Assembly (NCBI GenBank): GCA_900128395.1
Contig: LT650013.1
Span: 1-10,475, forward strand
Direction: 5' to 3'
Length of the DNA stretch: 10,475 bases
From: Stramenopiles sp. TOSAG23-2
Lineage: Eukaryota > Sar
In this document: positions 1 through 7,839 of the stretch, piece after piece
Numbering within the stretch: the first letter of the stretch is position 1
Layout: the number at the start of each line of letters is the position of its first letter
Notes under the pieces: model-generated
Told to the model about the DNA's origin: nothing
Seen by the model: only the letters and a program-made list of their open reading frames with translations
Databases searched by the model: none
Program-made: the position numbers and the translations under genes

Positions 1-195
1 CAGGTAGTGCAATACATGAAATACAATAGCACGTGCAATACACGATATAATAATAATATGTATTATATTTATAATGTATAATGTAATAGAGTATTAAAAT
101 AACAACTATAATAAATACACTATATTATTATTTTTAACTTCTTTCCATTACACAATTTGTTTTATAATTGCGTTTATATAATTTTTGAAGAAAGA
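1..195 (+). promoter_or_regulatory. AT-rich upstream region of gene 1 with a CACGTG site
   Basis: This upstream or 5'UTR stretch has no coding potential. It contains a palindromic CACGTG core (30-35, inside an 8-bp palindrome at 29-36), the classic E-box/G-box recognised by bHLH and bZIP factors in many eukaryotes. The 13-mer GTGCAATACATGA (7-19) recurs with one mismatch as GTGCAATACACGA (33-45), and the second copy overlaps the CACGTG. The rest is nearly pure A/T. A regulatory role is inferred from position and motif only. Confidence 0.3.
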
Positions 196-2580
196 ATGGG
201 GTGTTGTGCATCCTCTTCTTCCCCCAATAATCCACATGCTGGTTCAGGTGTCTTACCAGGTGTCTCTGTTGATAATCGTCCTTTTAAACCTGATCCAACA
301 TCCACGGACGTCTCCGTTATACATTTTCCATCGAACTCGGAAACTATAGACGTCTATTGGTATTTTCATGAAAGTGGACTAACTGTACCATCTGTAACAC
401 CCACAGGGCAAGTTAAAATGTTTGAAGATTATTTCCAAAAGAATTTAATAGGGAAGAATCATAATTACAAAGTCAATGTTACGCAGTTATTTAAAATTGC
501 AGACTTGTGTAAACATACAAATCGTGTCTTTTTAACGGTGGATGTCTTATCTTTAAATGGCCGTGCTTTATTAGATTATGTATTTCATCAAAAATGGTTT
601 TATACTAACAATGAAAATGTGTTGGTATTTTTTTCTCCAACCGTTGATTTACCAAAAGATGATGCGACACATCCACTGTTATATGGTGGTGGGCATATGT
701 TTTCACCTACCATTAAATGTTTAGAATTATTAGTATCTAAAGCTAAATTGAATAAATGTAAATGTAAATTTTTATTTGTACCTCGAAATATATATTGTCA
801 ACAAGATAATTATATGTTGCAAAAATTTTTACCAGATATCATAGAAGAGATTATAGAAATCGATGAACATGCATCGCATGGTAGTAAAGGAAAAAAATTG
901 GTCAAACGAAATTCACATACGGATTTAAATGCCAATAGTAAAAAGAAGAAAAAGCGGAAGAAAAACAATAAAGTTCATGCACATGATGAAGCACTTGAAT
1001 CAATGCATTCAATGGATGGATTAGAATTAGATGATTTTGTTATGCAAGACGAGGATATGGGTAATGGTATTGTTAAAGATAACATTACACGTGTTGCAAG
1101 TCATACCCATACAATGAATGATGAATGGCATGAAGAGATTGATTTGACTGATGAACAACATGGTTCAATGGGGAAAGAGGAAGATTTTGTGTTTGAAGAT
1201 GATGAATTTGATAGTAATAATAATGATAGTAATAGTAATAGCGGCGCGACAGGCAATAACAAGCATAAATTGCATATTAGTAATAAGGGTAAATGTTTAT
1301 ATTTAGTTGGAAATGGTATGAATGTTCAAAATTTTTTTGCAAACTGTTTTGAAACCATCATGGTTGAAAAATCATATTTTCATTTGGAACAGATTATAAA
1401 ATATAAATCATTGTCAAAAAAGAAACAATTAAAAGAAGATGCAAATGCAGAGAAGGAATTAATCAAAAAATTTGCGGCTGTTTCTGATATGTTTGATTCT
1501 GATTGGGATGGTATTGCAAAGAAAAAAAAAAGTAAAAACAGCGAGAGGGAAAGTGTTGGACGAGAAGCAGATGATGATTTCTCAAATGAATATTATGAAT
1601 CAATGCCGATAACGGATGATTCCTTGTGGCCAAGTGGGTCGTTAATAATTGTTAGCTTAAGTGATATTGGCCATGGCATTGCAACTCTATTGAAAAAAAA
1701 AGATAAAAAAAAGCGAAAAGATAATGTCTATGTCCGTGGCAATCGATTAGATAGCCTGTTGAAACAAGATAGCATTTTGATTAATGGCTATAAATCAATT
1801 TTATTAATCGTAGACGTTACCACTGATTATGAAAATTTTAGAAAATTCAAAATGAAAGATTTAAAACATATACCATTAGTAATTGTTGCAATCCTACCTC
1901 GAAATTACGATAGCAATGAAACGTGGGCAAATACGGCTGATTTTCTATGCGATGAAATCGAGGTATCGAATATGACCATATTTTTGCAAAAGCCATCGGA
2001 TGGGGTATCTTCATTGTCATCACATGCATTTTGGTTCTTACTCAATATAATTAATTGCACCACATGTTTAAGTAGCGTAGCAAAACATTTAAATCCATTT
2101 CCAGATGTACACCACGCTATTGCATTTATTGCTATGAGTGGCGTTGGTTTTACCCAACTTGTTGATGTTAGCACAAATGATACTGATGAGGAAGATTCAA
2201 GCATAAATGTATACTCATCATGGTGTGTTTTTCACGGGAAAGGCGGCATCGGCGATGGTTTTGATGGGAAAGATGAACAAGAGTCACAACAAGGTATAGA
2301 AAAAGCTGTGATGGATTTCACGGAAGCAAGGTCTCCAACTTCGCCATTTGTATCTGCAGCTGCATCATCCGTGGAAACAAAAGCAAGTTTTAAAGGTAGC
2401 CATACATGGTCATTACTATCAATCTGTCCACAAGGCTTTGTACAAATTATTGTAAAAGCATTAAGTGCTGCTGATGAAATATGGCATGGTGACGATGAGA
2501 AAGAGAGAAAAATTAGTCGTTTAAGCGGGCTAGTAGCATTTTATCGCGATTTATCCAAAAGTAAAGATATTGCACAGTAA
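196..2580 (+). CDS. Unrecognised 794-aa protein with N-terminal MGCC acylation motif and charged low-complexity inserts
   Basis: I do not recognise this as a known family. The first ATG of the frame is at 196, in a good context (AAAGAATGGGG), and gives an N terminus MGCCASSSS. Gly2 followed by Cys3/Cys4 and Ser6 is a textbook signal for N-myristoylation plus palmitoylation, so the protein is probably held on the cytosolic face of a membrane. Residues about 40-222 form a globular-looking alpha/beta region. A linker follows with a Lys/Arg block (about 249-256, possible nuclear-localisation-like basic cluster) and a long acidic Asp/Glu/Asn stretch (about 272-350). A second alpha/beta region (about 365-770) starts with VGNGMNVQNFF and has hydrophobic strands around 483-490, 534-541 and 560-568, broken by Lys-rich inserts. 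There is no transmembrane segment. The frame is open for 2.4 kb without an intron, so it is surely a gene. The C-terminal region has a weak, unproven similarity in segment order to FtsZ/tubulin. Confidence 0.9.
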   Translation: MGCCASSSSPNNPHAGSGVLPGVSVDNRPFKPDPTSTDVSVIHFPSNSETIDVYWYFHESGLTVPSVTPTGQVKMFEDYFQKNLIGKNHNYKVNVTQLFKIADLCKHTNRVFLTVDVLSLNGRALLDYVFHQKWFYTNNENVLVFFSPTVDLPKDDATHPLLYGGGHMFSPTIKCLELLVSKAKLNKCKCKFLFVPRNIYCQQDNYMLQKFLPDIIEEIIEIDEHASHGSKGKKLVKRNSHTDLNANSKKKKKRKKNNKVHAHDEALESMHSMDGLELDDFVMQDEDMGNGIVKDNITRVASHTHTMNDEWHEEIDLTDEQHGSMGKEEDFVFEDDEFDSNNNDSNSNSGATGNNKHKLHISNKGKCLYLVGNGMNVQNFFANCFETIMVEKSYFHLEQIIKYKSLSKKKQLKEDANAEKELIKKFAAVSDMFDSDWDGIAKKKKSKNSERESVGREADDDFSNEYYESMPITDDSLWPSGSLIIVSLSDIGHGIATLLKKKDKKKRKDNVYVRGNRLDSLLKQDSILINGYKSILLIVDVTTDYENFRKFKMKDLKHIPLVIVAILPRNYDSNETWANTADFLCDEIEVSNMTIFLQKPSDGVSSLSSHAFWFLLNIINCTTCLSSVAKHLNPFPDVHHAIAFIAMSGVGFTQLVDVSTNDTDEEDSSINVYSSWCVFHGKGGIGDGFDGKDEQESQQGIEKAVMDFTEARSPTSPFVSAAASSVETKASFKGSHTWSLLSICPQGFVQIIVKALSAADEIWHGDDEKERKISRLSGLVAFYRDLSKSKDIAQ

Positions 2581-2858
2581 AAACGGGGTCTTATCATATG
2601 TTCTTATATAATATATATATATAGGGGTGGTTAAAATCTAAACTATAATAATTTTACGAAGTACTTCCCACATGCTAAAGTAATATATGCTCAATACTCA
2701 ATCACAAGAATAAGACTCTATCCTACTATAGTAAAAAGCTCTAATGCACCTCTGCAAACTAATACTCTACAAGCATTGAGTAGGTTTCTATCCTTCACAC
2801 GAGAAGGGTATAAAAATATTTTTGTTTTTTTGTATATATATAATAAAAACACATCATT
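2581..2858. other. Convergent intergenic spacer between genes 1 and 2
   Basis: This 278-bp spacer separates two genes that end facing each other and must hold both 3'UTRs. It contains an AT-repeat run at about 2605-2624 and T-rich/A-rich stretches at about 2811-2850. I see no gene, RNA or strong hairpin in it. The short open frame here on the + strand runs into the antisense of gene 2 and looks like chance. Confidence 0.6.
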
Positions 2859-4013
2859 TTATGCATCATCTGCTGGTTTTGTTGCAGACACCGTCCAAGT
2901 GCTTGATGGCAAATACACTCCTTTTACCATTTCACCATGTATGTTAAGTCGATGTTCTACATGATTTGCATAAGTTTTACGCAATTCTGCCATAATCTGC
3001 TCTCGTTTTTCCTTTGCTGCATCCCCGGATTTTTCCTCAACTAAACGTATTGCTTCACCCGCAGGACCCATGGAAGTGGTAAATAATAATGCCTCCTCTA
3101 TATCACGTCCAATAATCATTGGAGAATCGAATCTTGCAAAAGTAATATCAGTAAAACCAGCTATGGTTAATTGATCTGACAAAACATCTGGCCATACTTG
3201 TGAAAATGGACCAGGCCCACAGGTCAATGCATCATCATGTGGTTTTTTATCTTCCTCCGCTATAAATTTTTCAGCAGTTTGTTGAGCAATATATAAGGAT
3301 GGACATGCTTCACGTTTACGAAAGACCGTAAAATGCAATTTCCCATTTGGTTTTAAAGCCTTATGAATCTGTTTAAAAGCCTTGACCGGCATAATATAAA
3401 ATTGAGTACCATCAACAGCATATAGCGCATCAAAGGCTGGTAATCGTCCATTTGGTGATTCTAATAAATCATCATTTTCCACATCTTTCACAATAAAGTT
3501 TAGGCGTCCTGAATCCAACATTTTTTGCATTTTATCGCCATGTTTTTTAGGTTCTTCCGTTTTAGCCTTTGTGAATAAGTAGTTAGGCATGAACGAGTGG
3601 TGATATTGTTAGAAAAAAAAAATGATATCTATGATCAAGAATAAAGATGGGGTTTAAGAAGAGTGGCGCAATTTACTTACAAACTCTACAAATTTTGGAG
3701 AACAGTCTATGCCAGTAACTTTACAGCTTTCTGGGGCATTGCATGCTAAGTCAAAAGTGCTATTCCCCAAGCCAGAACCTAGGTCACCTATATGCCAACC
3801 TTCTTGAGGTTTATTCTTTTCATAATTAGCTGCAAAATGGTGTTCTGTGGAGCGTAGCGTATGAATGAGTGATGTGTTAGACAAAGGATATCCTTGTTAG
3901 GTTTAGGGGAATAGAATTTACTTACCCATAACTATTGGAATGAAATCTTGCCATTTCATGAATTTGTCATATAATACGGTATTCCATGCTTTCAATATAC
4001 CTTTATTTGACAT
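2859..4013 (-). CDS. Class I SAM-dependent methyltransferase, bacterial-type, three exons
   Basis: The spliced protein is 335 aa from exons 4013-3926, 3892-3681 and 3566-2859 (minus strand). The start is the ATG at 4013, and both introns are needed to avoid stops and join the fold. Motif I, the SAM-binding loop DLGSGLG, is at residues 66-72. The ribose-binding acidic residue lies in GIDCS (Asp92). Motif II is FDALYAVDG (about 145-153) and motif III is ALKPNGKLHF (about 170-179). The C-terminal half carries CGPGPFS (about 216-222), IGRD-EEA (252-259), GPAGE (267-271) and PSSTWTV (320-326), a set I associate with bacterial UbiE-like small-molecule methyltransferases. The substrate cannot be told. 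There is no obvious targeting peptide. The gene is divergent from the WDR82-like gene. Introns and AT-rich codons show it is resident in the nuclear genome even if its ancestor was bacterial. Confidence 0.9.
3567..3680 (-). other. Intron 2 of the methyltransferase gene (114 nt, phase 0)
   Basis: The donor is GTAAGT directly after the Phe100 codon, and the acceptor is CACAAAG, preceded by a CCTAACT branch-like motif. Removing it joins the SPKFVEF end of exon 2 to the AKTEEPKK start of exon 3, restoring the usual helix after the GID motif of class I methyltransferases. Without splicing, the frame ends at TAA shortly inside the intron. Confidence 0.85.
3893..3925 (-). other. Intron 1 of the methyltransferase gene (33 nt, phase 1)
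   Basis: The donor is GTAAGT and the acceptor CAAG, with CCTAAC lying immediately upstream, so the presumed branch A is only about 4 nt from the AG. The intron length is a multiple of three but contains an in-frame TAA, so retention would truncate the protein. Splicing joins Met29 to Gly30-Tyr-Pro in frame with exon 2. The next possible AG downstream is far away. Confidence 0.8.
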
Positions 4014-4728
4014 AATGTATTGTTTTGTTGTTGTATGAGTGGATAAACTTGATTTCTATATTTAGATGGTTAATTGTACTAAAGGCAATGATTCTCGTAA
4101 AATCTAAACGATATACATTACACCACAACTTGTAGATACATATAATAGTCTATATGTTTAAACAGTATATGTTTTTTGTACATTGTCCAACACTGAATTT
4201 TGACTTCCAGGACTGTCCGATATAGTCAAATTAATTTCAATCATTATTATTTTAAAATATGATGATGGTGTGGTAAAATGCACTTCTTCTGAAATGTGTT
4301 ATTTAGAAGAATATTTTTTGTCAATAATAATGGCCCAGGCCCGCAGGCAGGAGGCAGGAAGGCCACATCACAGAGGAAGGCCTACGCGTATAATATAATA
4401 TTATAAAACAAACAGTAAGGCCAAACAGTAAAGCTTAAGCTACTACTATAATAATAATAAAACAACACAAAAAATGTAAAAACAACTCTCCCCCCCTCAT
4501 GCCCTCCTCGATACATGTCATACAAAACAGTATATACAGATGTATCTTTCTTTCTTCTCTTGAAAAATGAATGAGGAAGAATGTACAAAGTATATATTCG
4601 GATAGATTCAACCACACGAAAAGAATACAATAATTACGATATTGATTAATTATAGCCATATATTAATACTTTCCACATCCACATCCACAACCTCCAGTTT
4701 CCCGTGATCAATAATTTTATACAAAAAA
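4014..4728. promoter_or_regulatory. Divergent promoter region between methyltransferase and WDR82-like genes
   Basis: This 715-bp spacer lies between two gene starts that point away from each other, so it should hold both promoters. Most is AT-rich, but it contains a GC-rich island (4331-4388). Just downstream are a 12-bp A/T palindrome (4394-4405) and a 10-bp direct repeat CAAACAGTAA (4409-4418 and 4422-4431, 13-bp period). The TATAAAA at 4403-4409 could serve as a TATA-like element. Open frames on the minus strand in 4382-4862 are Phe/Tyr/Ile-rich translations of A/T-rich DNA and are not credible genes. Confidence 0.5.
4331..4388. other. GC-rich island with short internal repeats
   Basis: About 40 of 58 bases are G or C (about 69%) in surroundings that are mostly A/T. 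It contains GGCCC twice around one A (4332-4342) and the 7-mer GGCAGGA in perfect tandem (4346-4352, 4353-4359), then AAGGCC twice and an ACGCGT hexamer at its right edge (4385-4390). No hairpin, tRNA or ORF explains it. It could be a promoter element for one of the flanking genes or a small inserted fragment. Confidence 0.6.
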
Positions 4729-5853
4729 ATGATGATGTCAGTGGATGGTAATACTGATTCAGAAAAAAATGATACAATAAAATTAACAAAAGACCATGTA
4801 GATAAATACATTATAGGAAAAACATTTGATGTACCACCAGATACACAAAATGCATACATCAATGCAATGAGTTATAGTTCATGTGGTACACGACTAGTTT
4901 GCGCATGGACAAACGAGGAATCAACATTAGTTACCTATGATGCAATTGAAGGAAAGGAATTAAACTCTTTTAATAAACAATTATCTGGCGTGGAACGATT
5001 AACATTTTTGAACAACCATGATGTAATAGCAATAGCATCAAAAACAACATATCAAGAAAAAAAATTAGTAGCATTGTATAATATTAAAACAAAAAAAGAT
5101 ATACGTTCGTACAAAATACATAGCGATACAATCACAGCATTGAAAGTTCATCCAAATAAAGATTATTTAATGACTGCAAGTAAAGATAAGGAAATTTGTT
5201 TATGGGATGTGAACCAATCTAGCAATAGTGCAGTAGCACGTTTGAATTTAGAAGAAGCAACACATCCAAGTATAGCATTTGATCCAAAAGGTGTATGCTT
5301 TGCTGTCGGTGCAACAGTTCGAGACAAAACATTTATACAATTATTTGATATGCGTAAAATTGGGGATGGATGTTTTGATAAATTTGAAATTGATAGTAAT
5401 GGTAATTTAAAAGGATGGCATAATATACAATTTAGTCCAAATGGCAAACAAATGCTTTTAACACCACATCGTACGGTAAAGAAAAGTGTTAAGAAATTAG
5501 ATATAAACGTACCACATTATTTAATCGATTCATTTACTGGTAAATTATATGTATCCTTATCAGAACATTGTGTTCAAGATACACAAATTAAAAATACGTT
5601 GAAAGGATATGAAGGTCCAATGTATGCATCGTTTAGTCCGGACTCAAATTTTATTATAAGTGGTGATCGTGATAGCAATCTTCGTGTATGGTCAACGAAA
5701 GAATCCGATGATTATGAATTAATTAATAGATGGACAAGTGGAGTCAATTGGCATAAAAAAGCACCAATTGGACCTGTCTTATGGAATCCATATTATGATA
5801 GCGTAGCATGTGCAAGTCTTAAATTAAGTTTGTGGCAAAAATATTCCATATAG
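4729..5853 (+). CDS. WD40-repeat protein of the WDR82/Swd2 family
   Basis: This 374-aa protein is predicted to fold as a WD40 beta-propeller. The N terminus (KLTKDHVDKYIIGKTF, about 18-33) lines up with the N-terminal segment preceding blade 1 in WDR82/Swd2. Clear repeat landmarks are VTYDAIEGKEL (68-78), the canonical blade TASKDKEICLWDV (149-161), IAFDPKGVCFAVG (182-194), LFDMRK (205-210), IQFSPNGKQMLL (233-244), SFSPDSNFIISGDRDSNLRVW (301-321) and a final LWNPYYDSVACAS (351-363). In known members this propeller is a subunit of Set1/COMPASS H3K4 methyltransferase and of cleavage/polyadenylation or PNUTS-phosphatase complexes, acting in the nucleus. It is somewhat longer than human WDR82 because of inserts, mainly around 245-262 and 325-345. 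The start is the first of three ATGs in a row (4729), and any of the three could be used. No intron is present. Family confidence is high; complex membership is inferred. Confidence 0.9.
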   Translation: MMMSVDGNTDSEKNDTIKLTKDHVDKYIIGKTFDVPPDTQNAYINAMSYSSCGTRLVCAWTNEESTLVTYDAIEGKELNSFNKQLSGVERLTFLNNHDVIAIASKTTYQEKKLVALYNIKTKKDIRSYKIHSDTITALKVHPNKDYLMTASKDKEICLWDVNQSSNSAVARLNLEEATHPSIAFDPKGVCFAVGATVRDKTFIQLFDMRKIGDGCFDKFEIDSNGNLKGWHNIQFSPNGKQMLLTPHRTVKKSVKKLDINVPHYLIDSFTGKLYVSLSEHCVQDTQIKNTLKGYEGPMYASFSPDSNFIISGDRDSNLRVWSTKESDDYELINRWTSGVNWHKKAPIGPVLWNPYYDSVACASLKLSLWQKYSI

Positions 5854-6111
5854 AAAGCCTGTGGCGAGGGAGTTTTTGAGTGTTGCATATAGTTTAAAAT
5901 AAGGTCAAATATATTAACAACATGTCCAAAGTATGAACGGATATTGTACGTACATATATAATTTGAAATAATATTTTAAGTTTACGCATTTTATTTTAAT
6001 GATATATTTTTTTATTTTTTAAATTTACTCAATAATAGTGCAATAATCCTCTTACTCTTTAAAAGAATACGTTCGTACAATATAACTGGAGGCAAATAAT
6101 ATCTATAAAAC

Positions 6112-6129
6112 CAGAGAGAATTCTCTCTG
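6112..6129. repeat. 18-bp perfect palindrome
   Basis: CAGAGAGAATTCTCTCTG reads identically on both strands. With no spacer it is a poor RNA hairpin unless the centre opens, so it may equally be a dimeric protein-binding site. It sits midway between two convergent genes. Confidence 0.85.
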
Positions 6130-6197
6130 ACAAAACACACGAATTTACCCTTTACGCAGCACACCCACCCATATATACCGTATATATATTCATATAT

Positions 6198-6256
6198 ATA
6201 TACGAAGTACATGTATATATGTACGGTCTCGTATATCATTTATATATATGATATAC
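6198..6256. repeat. Two overlapping inverted repeats (alternative hairpins)
   Basis: Hairpin A pairs 6198-6205 (ATATACGA) with 6229-6236 (TCGTATAT). It continues inward, after a 1/4-nt internal loop, with 6207-6212 (GTACAT) against 6219-6224 (ATGTAC). Hairpin B pairs 6231-6239 (GTATATCAT) with 6248-6256 (ATGATATAC) around an 8-nt loop. The right arm of A shares 6231-6236 with the left arm of B, so only one can form at a time in a transcript. The A/T-rich setting makes some symmetry expected by chance, but the GC-containing arm positions also pair. Confidence 0.6.
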
Positions 6257-6315
6257 CAACCTCATATATTAAAAATAAGTAAAATATAATATATATCAAA
6301 TAAAAGATCATCATA

Positions 6316-7839
6316 TCATACAACCTGTGGCTTTCCTTTTGTTACATTATTATTATTATTATCATCATCATCATCTGCATCTCCAGTAATACCATCCCTA
6401 CCCCCTTTGCAAAAATTAAAATATCCCCAATCTATGTTGCCAATTGACATTAATGATGATTTCATATCAGTTTCGCTCATACTTTTTAATCTTGTACGTT
6501 CTAATTCTAATTTCGTTTTTATATACTTTTTCATTTTTAAATCAATTATAGATTGTACAGGGAAATGATCACTAACAGGTTTCTCTAACTCAAACGATTT
6601 ATAATAAATATTTTCATGACATGCTGCATCTAAACATTTATGTAATATACGATCTGTCCATGATGGTGCATATTTATTAAAATATTTTTTGTCAACTTTA
6701 TATCCTTTTTTTTCATCCCATGTTTTCAAATTTAATTTATATGTCGGACAAAATGTCAATTCTTTTTCTTTCCAATCTTTTAAAAGATATTGAATATATT
6801 TCTGCTGATGATTGTTCTTGTCTTCCTTATTATTATTTACATTATTATCGTTGTTATTATTATTATCATCATCATCATTTGTTGTTGTTGTTGGTATTGT
6901 TTCCACCGCTTTTTCTCTGTTTTCTTCATTATCAATTATCGTTTCTTTTTTCCCCGTCACACCATTCATTAAACAATATAATTGATCTTGTTTACTTAAT
7001 TTATTTAATTTTGCTAATATATCATCTTGTCCCAATGTTCCATTGCCGGCTAGATCATATGCAGTTTTAGTATCAAATCTTTCTACAATTCTAGAATTTA
7101 AATCTCCTAGAAAGAAACAATGATCATGTCGATTAATTTTTTTAGCGTATACAAAAGTAGGACTAGTCCAAGCTTCATTAAATATGGTTTCAAATTGATC
7201 AATTCGTTCTTGATTATTAGGACGATGAGCAGCTAGATGTGTACTGCATATTGAAAAGCTTTGCCCATAAAGAGTGAAACGTGTCAATATACATGCTTTA
7301 TTTCCAAGTCGAACTGTTCCGCCTAAATATCGCTGCAACCTTATATCTTCATTTTCTATTTCTTTCACAAATTCTGAATGTTTCTGTTTAATCAATATCA
7401 ATAAATATGTCCCAACAACAGCTCTATTTGTCAATACAATATATTTTTCTAGTTCATCCGTCTCATCCCCTACATGTTTATTCATTACATTTAAAATATA
7501 ATCAGTCCAACTTTTTGTTTGTTTTTGAATATCATTATTACTATCATATAATATATGATCTAAATCTAACTCTACTATCTCTTGCAAAGATACAATAACC
7601 ATATCTCCATTTCTTTCACTACTATATCCTTCGTTAAAGACTTGTTCAACAATATTTTCATCGTTCTTATTAATGTCGTCAAAACTTTCCCCATGTGTAT
7701 TCCATGTCAGTAAAAGTGTTTTAAAATTTTCAGGTGCAACTGATGTTTCCCAGTCACTTAAATTATCATCAATATTATTATTTTTTGGAGATTTAGACGT
7801 GCCACTCATAACATCATTGTCTGTAACAATGGATGACAT
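6316..7839 (-). CDS. Inositol polyphosphate 5-phosphatase (endonuclease/exonuclease/phosphatase superfamily)
   Basis: This enzyme family removes the 5-phosphate from phosphoinositides and soluble inositol phosphates using Mg2+. From the ATG at 7839 the protein is 507 aa. An upstream in-frame ATG at 7908 would add a His/Ile-rich 23-aa stretch that looks like untranslated leader. Motifs in order are WNTHGES (46-52), SLQE with the metal-binding Glu87, LGNKACILTRF (about 178-188), CSTHLAAHR (198-206), GDLNSRI (245-251), FCPTYK (363-368), PSWTDRIL (392-399) and SDHFPV (423-428). All catalytic positions I expect (Asn47, Glu87, His201, Asp246/Asn248, Asp396, Asp424/His425) are present. A Thr/Asp/Asn tract (about 317-345) is inserted between the GDLN and PTYK motifs, and the C terminus ends in another Asp/Asn run. 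No SH2, Sac, RhoGAP or PH domain is attached, and no CAAX box ends the protein. Which inositide it uses is unknown. No intron is seen. Confidence 0.92.
   Translation of the reverse strand: MSSIVTDNDVMSGTSKSPKNNNIDDNLSDWETSVAPENFKTLLLTWNTHGESFDDINKNDENIVEQVFNEGYSSERNGDMVIVSLQEIVELDLDHILYDSNNDIQKQTKSWTDYILNVMNKHVGDETDELEKYIVLTNRAVVGTYLLILIKQKHSEFVKEIENEDIRLQRYLGGTVRLGNKACILTRFTLYGQSFSICSTHLAAHRPNNQERIDQFETIFNEAWTSPTFVYAKKINRHDHCFFLGDLNSRIVERFDTKTAYDLAGNGTLGQDDILAKLNKLSKQDQLYCLMNGVTGKKETIIDNEENREKAVETIPTTTTNDDDDNNNNNDNNVNNNKEDKNNHQQKYIQYLLKDWKEKELTFCPTYKLNLKTWDEKKGYKVDKKYFNKYAPSWTDRILHKCLDAACHENIYYKSFELEKPVSDHFPVQSIIDLKMKKYIKTKLELERTRLKSMSETDMKSSLMSIGNIDWGYFNFCKGGRDGITGDADDDDDNNNNNVTKGKPQVV

Larger units (their letters stand above)
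5854..6315. other. Convergent spacer with palindromes and hairpins
   Basis: This 462-bp spacer lies between the 3' ends of the WDR82-like gene (+) and the 5-phosphatase gene (-). It is A/T-rich and is the most symmetry-rich part of the window, with an 18-bp perfect palindrome (6112-6129) and two overlapping hairpins (6198-6236 and 6231-6256). No gene is seen. The minus-strand frame in 6012-6239 encodes a Tyr/Ile-rich string from TA repeats and is rejected. The symmetry may mark 3'-end formation for either or both transcripts. Confidence 0.6.

Noticed and set aside
157-195. An N-terminal extension of gene 1 beginning at 157
   Set aside because: Codon 157 is TTG, not ATG. The first ATG is 196, which also gives the meaningful MGCC acylation signal.
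4382-4862. Overlapping minus-strand open frames in the divergent spacer
   Set aside because: They are rich in Phe, Tyr and Ile from A/T-rich DNA, overlap each other in different frames, and one runs antisense into the WDR82-like gene.
6012-6239. Minus-strand Tyr/Ile-rich open frame
   Set aside because: It arises from TA repeats and hairpin sequence between convergent genes and has no protein-like composition.
6720-7070. Plus-strand open frames opposite the 5-phosphatase
   Set aside because: They are translations of the antisense of the Asn/Asp tract, and the minus strand there carries conserved enzyme motifs.
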